Of a stretch of 64,000 nucleotides of DNA, positions 23,391-34,517 are shown piece by piece (positions within the stretch are counted from its first letter, which is position 1; the number at the start of each line of letters is the position of its first letter). The notes below the pieces were generated by a model. It did no database searches and was not told the origin of the DNA. It saw nothing but the letters and a program-made list of their open reading frames with translations. The translations under genes were made by a program, and so were the position numbers. This DNA comes from Fagopyrum homotropicum (taxonomy: Eukaryota > Streptophyta > Magnoliopsida > Caryophyllales > Polygonaceae): NCBI GenBank assembly GCA_033239125.1, contig BSWB01000004.1, forward strand, positions 119,855,235-119,919,234. The letters run 5' to 3'.

Positions 23391-24843
23391 ATGCCTGAGT
23401 ATTGCGTGACAGGAGGAACAGGGTTCATAGCAGCTTACTTGGTGAAGGTCTTGCTTGAAAAGGGTCACACGGTTCGAGCCACGGTTCGAAATCCTGGTAT
23501 TTCTTCTAATGTCATAAATTATAAACTAGAGTTGACTATTTATTCAGATTCAAAAAAATTGAGTTTGAATGGCAATAATCTGAGCAGGGGATGCAGTGAA
23601 GGTGGGTTTTCTATGGGAACTACAAGGGGCAAACGAAAGGCTTAAGTTAATGAAAGCTGAGTTAATGGAGGAAGGAAGCTTTGATGAAGCATTTGAGGGT
23701 GTTGATGGTGTTTTCCACACTGCTTCTCCTGCTTCACCTCCACCCTACGGTGACAATGTTCAAGTAACCCATATGACCATATCATCTTCAAATTAACACT
23801 CTTAATTGCATTTGCAGAACAATTACTTGATAGATCCCAAATTAGGATCAATCTGGTTCTATTGTGTTCTTTATTTGAAAAAGGTGATTGGAATTAGTTG
23901 AGAGGATACTTGGTGTTACATGTTTGGCAGGAAATCCTAATTGATCCAGCCATAAAAGGAACAGTGAATGTGCTGAATTCTTGTATAAAAGCTGGAGTGA
24001 AAAGAGTTGTTCTAACCTCTTCCACCAAAACTATACGAATCAGAGACGACGACCAGTTGACTTTCTCTCTAAACGAGTCTCACTGGAGCGATGCTGATTA
24101 CTGTAAACGGCACAAGGTGAAAGCAAATGCCTAATAACACATGACATTTCTACATATTTACTCGTGTGTATCGTATTGCTGTCTAGATGTTCTATGTTTA
24201 TGCAAAGACGTTAGCAGAGAAAGAAGCCTGGAAGATAGCTAAGGAAAGCGGGCTTGATCTAGTGGCGGTTCTCCCATCTTTTGTGGTTGGTCCAATGCTA
24301 GCTCCGGAGCCAACTAGTAGTCTACTCATACTTCTAAGCATTATCAAAGGCTAGATCTCTCTCTCACACACACGCGCGCATAAACTGAATATTTTTTGTT
24401 GAATGATCTTGTATGGTTGGTGGATTAGGTAGCAGAGGTGTTCCTGATGAGATGGTGGGGTTTGTCCATATAGACGATGTAGTTTCAGCGCATATTTTGG
24501 CAATGGAGGAAAGTAAAGCATCAGGCAGGTTAATATGTTCAGGATCAGAAGCTCATTGGTCGGAGATTATGGAGAATTGGAGATGCTCAAGGCCAAGTAT
24601 TCTTACCATAACCAGTAAGTTTTACTAATATTTCATTCACAAGGGTGACATACTTTCTCACTGCTAAGGTTGGTGTCTTCCTTTTCCTATGGTGGTAGGT
24701 TGAGTAGTGACCAGCAACGTAGTGCAACCCCACTAAGCTACGACACCACCGAAGTGATGAAGTTGGGATTGAGTGCTTTCAAGACCATCCCTCAAATGTT
24801 TGATGATTGCATAACAAGCTTCAAACACAAAGGATTTCTATAA
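23391..24843 (+). pseudogene. TKPR2-like reductase, copy 4, nearly complete but disrupted
   Basis: All six exons are present: 23391-23496, 23588-23763, 23931-24116, 24187-24349, exon 5 from about 24430, exon 6 to the TAA at 24841-24843. The VTGGTGFIAAYL loop and YVYAKTLAEKEAW catalytic exon are kept. Two faults: the exon 4 donor is AAAG|GCTAGA instead of AAAG|GT, and exon 5 carries about 11 extra bases near 24560-24580 (ATGGAGAATTG) that shift the frame before ...YPYE-type residues. Also altered: the Trp before the catalytic Tyr is Phe (FYVYAK) and TSSC is TSST. A GC-AG intron is possible in plants, but the frame shift makes a full protein unlikely. Confidence 0.75.
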
Positions 24844-25173
24844 TGTGCCTATGGCAGTTGATGCTACTCGATTTCACTAATGTTTTTTCATATCAATTTG
24901 TACAAAGGCATTTGTGTTGCACTTTAAAATAGTTTTTGTTGCCTTTTTCTGTATTACAATTTTTACTTATTGTTTTTAAAACCCTTAAAGGGGCGTCTTA
25001 TTTACGCCCAAAAATAAAATTGGCTTCAAAACGCACCCCTTCCATGTGGACGGACAGCAGGTGCGCATAGAGGCTCAATTTTAAAAGACAAAATTGGCAG
25101 GGGCTCTTGTGTGGCAGGCTGGCAGCTTTAGATTTTTGAAATTCTTTATAGAGTTTAGTATAATAACTTAAAG

Positions 25174-25253
<80 letters not shown>

Positions 25254-25519
25254 GTTGTATATAATTTGTTTTTAATCTCGTTAGCGAAATGATAATCATA
25301 TAGCTTTTGAAATCTTTGTGTGTCTTACATTTTGGAATTTTATTATTAGGGTGTAGTGTAATAGAATGGTGTTAATTATAATTAATAAAAATAATGGTGC
25401 TAATTATCATTAAATCATTAATGATGAAAATTGTTAGTATTTCTAATTAACATTAATAATAAAAATAATTTTATTAATGATGATAATCTTAACCAACTAA
25501 CGTACATAAATAAAGGTTG
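24844..25519. other. AT-rich intergenic DNA containing a TA microsatellite
   Basis: No gene is seen. The only feature is the TA array at 25175-25249. Confidence 0.5.
25175..25249. repeat. (TA)n microsatellite, about 75 bp
   Basis: This is an uninterrupted TA run. Its right flank, ATTAAAGTTGTATAT, is the inverse of the left flank of the second TA array at 27566, so the two arrays bracket the plant-mobile-domain locus in inverted arrangement. Confidence 0.95.
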
Positions 25520-25850
25520 TCTAAGGTGTAGGTCGAGCGACTTGTTGACGCAGAGTCTTAAACATCTTAATTTGGGGCTCGTACATCTTGTCTAATCCCT
25601 TCATTGTTCCGTCGTGCGACGGATACCAATATGCGAGCACGGGTAGCAGTGGGAAATTTGCTTCACATTATTGCTGTAAAAAAATTTGAACATGTAGATA
25701 TATCAAGAGAAAAGTTATTTACGATAATTGGATTTAATTATGATTTAAGTTGATGAAAAATGTAATACTTACCGCGATAAAATGGTTACGAGGCATGTCT
25801 AATGCGATGGATCCAATCGATCTTGGGGCGGGCAACCTTTTGAATATATA
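25520..25850 (-). pseudogene. Possible C-terminal fragment of an OTU-like/MULE-associated protein
   Basis: On the minus strand, an exon-like stretch gives LPAPRSIGSIALDMPRNHFI followed by a good donor (GTAAGTATT). After an intron-like gap comes CEANFPLLPVLAYWYPS and YEPQIKMFKTL. The pattern with NHF followed by a Trp/Tyr-rich segment resembles the end of OTU-like cysteine protease proteins carried by plant Mutator-like elements. A stop lies just before CEANF. Family assignment is from memory of the pattern only. Confidence 0.35.
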
Positions 25851-25894
25851 CAGTAAATAGAGTTCGCCGACGTGATACTATTGTCCGTGACCTT

Positions 25895-27250
25895 TTGAAT
25901 ATATACATTAACTCGCATCCACAAACACCATGGAAGCGTTTGGTGGAGGTATCCGGATTACAAATGATGTTATCGGTTCATCTTACAAATGTTGATCATA
26001 CACTCATGAATGTGTTTGCAGAGCAATGGCACCCGAATACAAACACATTTCACCTCCCCTTAGGTGAAATGACGGTAACCCTCCATGACGTTCGTCAAAT
26101 CACCGGTCTGTCAGTGGATGGGAATGATGTGTGTGTTTTCCCATTGGAGTTCGAGATTGAACAACGCACGAGAATTTTATTTAGATTATGGGATGACGAC
26201 GCTTTGCATTTGATCCATCGGAAGGGCAGGTTTCCAACGGCGGAATTTAGAGCACGCATGAAGTTTTTGATGAACATCAACGGTAACCCCACAACGATGC
26301 TTCCGCATGGCTATTGTAGTTATTGGGCCGCACAATATTTCAAGACAGGTCGGGGTAACAAGGTTCGGGCACACTACTTGGACCTTGTTCATGACCATTA
26401 TCGGACAACAGAGACGGCGTGGGAACCTTCACTCTTGTGTACCTATACCGATAGTTGGTTGAGGCGACTCGGGATAGAACACATCAAATGGCTGGTTTTG
26501 CTGCTCTTCTCGGGGTAATTAAACTATTCATATATAATTGACAATTATTAACTATAACTAACATTATTATTTCAGTTTTTATTTACTCTTAAAAAGTTAT
26601 AGGTACGCAAGAGTTCGAGGAGTGCAGTTAAGTCAAAACCTACCAATTGGGACACACTCCGAGGTGGACAGAACATTGCGGGTTTTAGAAGACCGTCTGC
26701 GACGTTATAGAACGCAAATTGAGGGTTTGGATGCGAGTGAGGTCGTATGGTTTCCCTACGACTTAACTGCATTGGAACCCATATCTATGTATAGGGGTAC
26801 AATCCAGTTAGGGCCGTTTATCGAGCCATATCATCCCGACAGTGTCGCCTGTCAATTCGGAAGAGTTCAATAAATTCCTATAAAACCCATCCGCCTAATG
26901 AATTTGGATAGATGCCAAAATGTGCGACACTATAACTTGAACTTTGACCCTATATGACACAAGTGGGACATCTTATTGAACGCAATATCCGATCAGTTGT
27001 GCGATACACTATTCGTGGTAGTTTCATGGCAAGACGAAGAAGAATATATGCTTTGGTATATCACAAATTGTCACCCATATGTCGTGAAGGCATCTTGGAT
27101 TCTCCCGGATTTACAAACAACGTCTTTTGCCTCAAGCCGTGTCCAACAACGCTAACAAATTGGAGGTAGGGTGACACAAATACAAAGCCGCGAATATCCG
27201 ACTACAATTGAAGAAGTTCAAGATTTGTTTAAAAATGTTCCATTCTCGCG
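25895..27250 (+). pseudogene. Plant mobile domain (PMD, MAIN-like) pseudogene
   Basis: The long frame 25895-26518 carries the PMD signature: AEQWHPNTNTFHLPLGEMTV then LHDVRQITGLSVDG, and further on TAWEPSLLCTYTDSWLRRLG. A second exon-like part (26601-26873) has VVWFPYDLTALEPISMY and CQFGRVQ, matching the domain's C-terminal half, but stops interrupt it at about 26872 and again near 26958. A last part reads YMLWYITNCHPYVV in another frame. PMD proteins occur as host genes (MAIN/MAIL, meristem maintenance and TE silencing) and inside transposons. With TA arrays on both sides and a MULE-like fragment next door, a transposon-borne copy is more likely here. Confidence 0.8.
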
Positions 27251-27562
27251 CACCTATACCCGGTCACACAACCATGGAGGCAAGCACAATAAAGACGATT
27301 TTCATTTTAAATTGTTCATGTTATTTTGTATGTCCTAGTTGTGATGTAATTTCTAACTTTTAAGGCGAATATTATTTATGTTCATCCATATTCTCTACGC
27401 CTCATTTCTCTTTTAGGTTGTTTGTTCTTCTTATTTTCGGCCAACTGAATACCGTTAATGATTTTACAAAAATTTTATTGAAAAAACTGAAAAACTGAAA
27501 ATTAAAATATGATAATTTCGTTCAATAATGCGACTATGAGATTTTTAAAAAATATACAACTT

Positions 27563-27655
<93 letters not shown>

Positions 27656-28189
27656 CTTAAAATCAAAAACCAAGATTCTACATTTAACGTTATTATAATT
27701 CTCCACAAAATTCCACTAATAATGGGTCAAGTATTATCATGCATCATTAGACTTCGTTATTACAAAACATAGACTAATTGCATATTATCTTTTTAAGTTA
27801 TTTATTCTTGTTATTTTCAATCAACCGAATAACCGTTAATGATCGTACAAAATTTATATTGAAAGAGTCAACATGCGAAAATGAAGATATAGGGATAAAC
27901 ATATTTAAATTTATTATATATGCATTAACTAACTATCAAAAATGCTAATAAGTGCTAATCAATAAAATTAACATTACCTTAATCGATTCAGTTAAAGAAA
28001 TACAATTCAATAAACAACAAAACCAATCAAAAAGGGTAATCATAGTCTAATTAGAAACAATTTGGCCTACTAGGCCTTTTTCAGTTTTTATTTTAATAAG
28101 TGTACCCCGAAATATGTTTACTGTTTAAGTGTTATTAATGGGTAAATTAATTTCACTTACCATCATCCCGCTCATTCACAAACAACCAA
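27251..28189. other. AT-rich spacer with TA array and a 55 bp dispersed repeat
   Basis: No gene is seen. It holds the TA array at 27566-27653 and, at 28054-28108, a segment starting GAAACAATTTGG and ending GTACCCC that recurs in diverged form at 42118-42172. Confidence 0.5.
27566..27653. repeat. (TA)n microsatellite, about 88 bp
   Basis: Uninterrupted TA run with left flank ATATACAACTTTAA, the reverse complement of the right flank of the array at 25175-25249. Confidence 0.95.
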
Positions 28190-28413
28190 AGTTTGTTTTC
28201 GTTTATACCAGAGAACTAGAAACCGTTCGCCCACTCCTCAACTTCAACTCTCATCTCCCTCAATCTCTCTCGTAATCTCCATTTTCTTCAACTTTGATTC
28301 CTTCTTCGTCTATCTCCGTCCATCTCCTTCACTTGATCTGTCATTTTCGTCTTCGTTTTTACCCCAAACACACCAGAAATTTTTCGATTTTTGTAAACCC
28401 TAAGAAAGTGAAA

Positions 28414-31400
28414 ATGTTGACTCGATCAAAAGTCGCTGCTAACCAATCTTCTTGTGATGCTCTTACCTTCAACCTTCTAACTCCTACGCCTCCTTTACCT
28501 GTTGAAGATGCCATACCAAACAAAGGTCAGGCTTCTGTTGTGTCTAAGGATGAATAAGACCTTCAAATTATATTATCTGGTGCTCGAACAGTCGATATAT
28601 CGGTGGTTAGTATTGCTTTGATACTCTTTCATATTTTATGGTATTAAAGTTTCTGGTATTTGTTCATATTAGGGTTTGTAAGTTTATTCATCGTTTCTGG
28701 TATTTGTTTTGATATGGTTTGTTCTATGTTTTGTTTGGTCTTTATATTTACATAAGTTTTCTGGTATGTTTGTATGTTTTTTTTAGGAAAAGGTATGTTT
28801 GTATGTTATTAGATGTTCTGGTATGTTATTGGTTTCAAGTTTTTTGGTATTTGCTTTAGTTTAAGATTATGGTATGTGTTTATTGTTAGGGTTTCTGGTA
28901 TTGCAGGTTGATGTATTACTTTCTTGTATGTTTTATGGTATTTGCTCATATGAGGTTTTTGGTTTGATGTTTTCCGGTATTTGCTTTAGTTTAAAATTCT
29001 GGTATGTGTTTATGGTTAGGGTTTCTAGCATTGCATGTTGATGTATTACTTTCTGGTATCTTTTCTGGCATTTTTTTCATATGAGGTTTAATGTTTTCTG
29101 GTATTAGATGTTTTGTTATGTTATTTGTTTAATGTTATGTCTGAGCATGAAACAAGTTTGTAAGTTTATTTATTAATGTTTTCTGGTATTTGTTCATATG
29201 AGGTTTTTATATTACTTTCTGGTATTTCATGTTGATATATATATTGACATTATTTTCTGGTATGTTTACACAGGCTGTTGAGAAAATGTTACTGATGGAC
29301 ATGAAGAGTCCTTTGTAAGTTGAATGCCTGATATGAGTTTCTGGTTTGTTGTTGTAATGTTTTTCTTGTATTAACAATCTTGTTTCCTTTACTAGTTAAT
29401 GTACACATTTGATGATAACCGAAAATACGAGGTAGCACGGATAACTGTTTTATCTCGTGTAAATATGGTCAAGTTTTTACTTGAAGGGTTGGATGCCAAT
29501 GGACAATTATTGTTCAAGAACTCTATATTTTCATACCTCATCTCCCTTTGTACAAATCTTAAACTTTCCAACCAATTAATACACTCCATGCTTCTGCATG
29601 AGGTGAAAACTGACCGCAAATACTCTATGTGGTTTGCAATCAACAAAACTCTGCTTAGGTATTTATAACTATACACCCAACCTTTTCAATTTAGTTTGGT
29701 ACCTCCATTCCACTTTATATTGTTATTGTGTTTCTTTCTTTTTTTTTGTTGTATATTTTTGTTCATAAGGTTTGGCTTAAGCGAGTTTTCTAAAATTACC
29801 GGCCTTGAGTGTCGGTTCCATGTATACAATGAAGAAGAAAATGTCGACATGAATGAGTTGTTCGGCATCCCCAGGTGTAAATTGGAGCATTTGGAGGAGA
29901 AATATTCAAAACTTCCTAAGAATGACGAAAGGAAATTTAAGATGGTTCTGCTGCTCTTTGTTGAATTTGTTTTGCTTGGGAATGACACAAAGAAGTTTGT
30001 CTCCAATCTTCCTCAATAAGACACTTGACAACCTTAGGGATTGCGAGCCAACAAAGTTTCGGGCATTAGGAAATTATTGTCTTTTTGGTTTTCCTTTGGC
30101 ATTCTAGGTATGCTTCTGGTTTTCCATTTATGTGCCTCTATTATGGTTATATTTGGTATTTTTGTTATGGTTTACGTTTCTGGTATGATTGGTTCCTCTG
30201 GTATGAGTAATTAGTTACCAGAAATGTTAATTTTGTAATTTTATGGTATGCTTTATTGCATTAGCATTTCTGGCATTTCTTTCTGGTTTGTGTTTCTTGT
30301 ATTTTGTTTTCATGTATTTGATTCTGGTATGATTGCTTATGTTTTATAATTGAGTTATGTGATGTATTGTGTTGTTTTTGGTATGTTGTGAATTTTATAC
30401 TTTCTAGTATGAGTTTACTTGCTTTTTGGTTTTATGATATGCATTTCTGGTTTCATTTTCTGGTATGATATTATTTTATTATTTTCATATTATTTATTGA
30501 TTTGAGTTTCTGTATGGTCTATTCATGTGTTTCCTGTCTATAATTTGCAGGTTTTCATCCTTGACTCTATCCCCAAACTGGCATCTTTGTTTGCCACATG
30601 TGTTGATGAAGAAACAACCCCACTTTGTCTTAAGTGGGTTTCATCAACCAAGGGGAAGATGAAATGCAGCTTCAAACAATCAAAGATACAGCGTCATCGG
30701 TGGCCTAAGATGACATTAAAACTATTCCCCTCTCCCTAGAAGAACCAGAAACTGAGGATGACTACAAGTGGTGGGGGGATGAAGTTTTGGACCCAACTGG
30801 CTATCTATGTAATCTTTTCAAAGTTGGGTTCCACAATGTACGTGTATGCAGGCCCGAAGGGCGTGATGTCAAGATTATCAAGGATGCCCCAAAGAAGGAG
30901 GAGTCCGACAGTGATGACTTTGCTACTCCTCCTCCTCCTCCTCGTCATATTTTGAGGTTTCCAAGACCACAAAAAGTTGTAAAGAAAGAAGATGACTCAA
31001 AGAAGAGGAAAAATGAAGAGGGAATGAAAATATATTTCAATATATTTCATACTCAATCTATCTTTTAATTATGTGGCATTAGTTTCTATTATACTAGTCT
31101 CTTTAGTTTTATTGTATGAATACTTTTTTGCTTTCTGGTATGTCTTTGTTAGTTTCTGGTATGCTTTTTATATAACTTCTGGTATGAGTTTCTGTTTTAG
31201 TTTTCTGGTATGAATGCTTTCTTACTTTCTGGTACATGTCTGTTTGTTTCTAGTTTGTGTTTTATCTTAGTTCTGGTATAAGTTTTGTCTTACAATCTTG
31301 TATTAGTTTTGATATGTTTTTTGGTATGATCTTTTGAAGCTTGTTTCCTGTGTATATTGTTATGTTTTGTTTGGTTTCAGTTTTTGGTATGTTTATCATT

Positions 31401-33805
31401 TACTTAATAATATTTTTTTTCCTAATGTAGGGCTCCATCTAAGAAACCTAAGACAAAAACGATCGTTGAGGAAGCTGAATGGTAAACTGAAGTTGAATAC
31501 GCATTTATATTATCATACCAGAATGCTTAATTTTTAAAATATTTGTTCTATTGTTTTAGCCCCGGAGAAGACATGATGACATTGGCTACTCCCCCTGAGG
31601 TTGATGTTGCACCATCTGGCCCTATTGGGATTGTTGATGTTCCAAAAATGGATACCATTGTCCCTACAAAAGTTGTGGTTGCACCACCTCTCCCTGATCC
31701 CACCACCTCCACTATTCCCACCACAAATAGGTAATTGATATTTTACATACTATAATTTATTAGTTTCAAATGCTTATTTGATATCGCATTTGTAATCTTG
31801 TACTATGTTAATGTATAGGGTGCCTGATTGGGTTGAGGATTTAATGAAACAATTACAAACCCGAAATCAAGTGATTTTTGAGTTGGCCAAGAAGGTTGAG
31901 CAACAAGATGCGACTATCAACGAAGTTGTTATGAGGCAGAAGACACAAACTATGACCCAACACAGAATAGAAGGTCAATGTTTCAAGATCCTCACCAATG
32001 TTCAAAGGATGGTCGGTTCTTCTAAAGGCACCAAACCCTCTAAAAAGTCGGGGCCCCCACCTACAGATGATGCTCCTAAGTTAGAAATTCTTGGGGTTTC
32101 TTCAAGTTCTGAAGAGACGCCATCTCCAGAAAAGCCAAAGCCCCCGCCCCAGTCCCAACCCCAGCCCAAGGAGGATGCTGAAGTATATCAGCCAAAGGAA
32201 GAAGCAGTGGAAGAGGTATAATACACTACTATTCTTCATGTGTTTTGTTTCCGTGCATATTTGTTAATGTTTATGTTATATTTTCATTCTGGTACATAAA
32301 CCAATACCATATGTAGATGTGAAAGGGAAAGTTAAAACCAGAGGACCTAGGAGAATGGGTTTACGTGAAAAAAAACCCAACGACCGTGTCGTATCTCCCT
32401 ATGTTGTCCCATTAAAAATCCCCAAGCCACCCAAGCATAATTACTTGAGCAAGAAGGATAGAGATGCTTTTTATGCTTGGTACCTTGACCCGAAGACTTC
32501 AAAAGATTTTATTACTGGATTTCAACATTCAGCAAATAAACAAAACTTCAAACTCTTACTCCAAAAAACTGGCTGGTTGTGGGATTATGTAAGTTAACAC
32601 TAACCTTACTTTTATTCAAGTTAATAATTTCTGGTATGATGTTTTTCTCGTATGACTTTCTAATACTAGCTACTGATGTGTTTCTGGTAAGAGGTTGGGT
32701 GTACATTTTATTTTTAAAATTTCTGGTATAATGTGTTGTACTGCTTTCTGGTATGAGCTAGTTGTATAACAGTCTGGTATAACTTTGATTTGTGCTTTTT
32801 CTTTTTTTTGGTTTTATGGTATTATGTATTTCATTAGTTTTATGGTATGTAATTCTTTCATTTTGCCACAAATTATCATTTGACTTCTTTAGATGATTTA
32901 TTGCTTGAGCTTTTTGGTATTTGTTTATGTTATGTAATTCTGGTATGATGTGTTTTCATGGATGTGTATCTTGCCTGCTGGTTTTCATGTCTTGAATTCT
33001 GGTATGAAATTTTTATGTGTTTCTGGTATGATTCTCATATGAGCTTCTGGTATTGAATTATTAGTTTTTTTCCTACTTTACAGCAACTGGATGAAATGAT
33101 TACATACCTCCGAAAAGTTGTACTTGAGTATCCCGAGGTTTATGGCCGTATTTCCATTCTTCCCGTACCATTCGTCGACTACTTCAATGATGTGCGCTAT
33201 AAACAATTCTTAGCGTCGAAAAATACAAGGAATTTTAATTACGGTGAAAAAATTGTAGGTTTTATATTTGGACTTGATCCCCCTTCTTTGCCAAGATCTT
33301 ATATGAAGTCGATACGATATACACTGCCATCAACACATGTGGTAAACACTGGATAGCGCTACAGATTGATTTAATTAAATGGTGTGTTGTTGTATATGAC
33401 TCAATTGTGGATGGTATGTCTGATGGGGACTTGAAAGCTTTGCTCACCCCATTCCTTTTTATGTATCCTCACATTATGAAACTTTACGGAGAATTTGAGA
33501 GATTTGGGGACAATCTTGATAAGCCATTGGATTATGTTCGAAAGACAACCAAAGAAGTTCCACAGAACAACCAAGGTAATTTCTACAATACTACTCATAT
33601 GTTTCTGGTATGTTCATTAGTATGATGTTTTGGAAAAACACATATATAATCTATTGTCTACAATTGCAGTGGAAGCTATGGTGTATTCACAATCAAGCAC
33701 ATTCAGTATTTGTCATCTGGACGAACTGATTTGTCAAACATATGTCAAGAACGGGTCCCAGCTTCCAGGGAACAATTTTGTTCTATTTTGTACCATAGGG
33801 AGTGA
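28414..33805 (+). pseudogene. DUF1985 / Ulp1 (C48) protease-like gene of the Mutator-like element, decayed
   Basis: The exon series starts at MLTRSKVAANQ (28414). Exons around 29396-29658 and 29769-30100 give the DUF1985 domain (RKYEVARITVLSRVNMVKFL; FGLSEFSKITGLECRFHV; LLFVEFVLLGNDTKKFV). Later exons are acidic, Pro-rich linkers (30551-32221). At 33084-33805 is the protease: KHWIALQIDLIKWCVVVYDS has the His and Asp of the C48 triad, but the expected Gly-Asp-Cys-Gly turn reads GSYGVFTIKHIQYL, so the catalytic Cys is Tyr. Frames break near 30015, 30710, 33290 and at the last splice junction. The family cleaves SUMO-like conjugates; this copy cannot. DUF1985 proteins of VANDAL elements (VANC) act in anti-silencing. 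Confidence 0.75.
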
Positions 33806-34515
33806 GTGAAATCCCACGAGTCCCTTTGAAACTGAATATGTCCTATATGATGTAGTTGACTCTTGATAAACTGATATTTTGGTATTGACTCACTTTGTTG
33901 TAACAGTCATTCAGGTTGTATATATTGACTCTTTTGTAATATAATCTTGTTGATGACTCAATAACAAGTATTCTGTTAATATAGTTTGTTTACCAGAAGT
34001 GTTTATATTGCAATTTAGGATTCTGGTATTTCATTTAAGCGCCTCTAGTATGAGTATATCTGGTATTTTTTTGTTATTTGTTATGCTTCTAGTATGATTG
34101 GTTTTCATATATGTGCCTCTGGTATGAGTAATTACTTATCAAAAATGTTCATTTTGTGATTTTATGGTATGATTTATTGCATTAATATTTCTGGTATGTG
34201 TTTCTGGTTTGTGTTTCTTGTAGTTTGTTTTCATCTATTTGATTCTAGTATGCTTATTTGTTTACCAGAAACGCTCAATTTGTGATTTTGTTGTATGATT
34301 TATTGCTTGAGCTCTTTGGTATGCATATATATAGCCTGATGATATTCTTTTATTGGATTCTGGTATGAGTTTTTTATTGAGTTTTTGTTATTACCTGTTG
34401 TTATGTTTCTCGTATGAGGACTTTTACACATAAAAGAAATATATATTAATATAGTAATTGTTTTCTACAAATCTCATAATGACAAATAGTCATAATTTGT
34501 ATTTCTGGTATGGGT
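28640..34515 (+). repeat. Dispersed motif field TTCTGGTATG, plus orientation
   Basis: By eye there are about 35 exact TCTGGTAT octamers on the plus strand between exons of the DUF1985/Ulp1 gene, usually inside TTTCTGGTAT(G/T), plus many one-base variants (TTTTGGTATG, TTATGGTATG). Only about two copies point the other way. Spacing is irregular (about 20-150 bp) and most copies lie in introns. Confidence 0.9.
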
Positions 34516-34517
34516 CT

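Noticed and set aside
25175..27653. TA runs as centromere or origin sequence
   Set aside because: They are simple microsatellites of under 100 bp, common in plant intergenic DNA.
29686..30006. 106-codon minus frame opposite the DUF1985 exon
   Set aside because: The plus strand shows DUF1985 residues at this place; the minus frame is its shadow.
28190..33805. The DUF1985/Ulp1 gene as a normal host SUMO protease
   Set aside because: It has frame breaks, lacks the catalytic Cys and shares its motif-filled introns with the convergent MuDR transposase, so it is element-borne.
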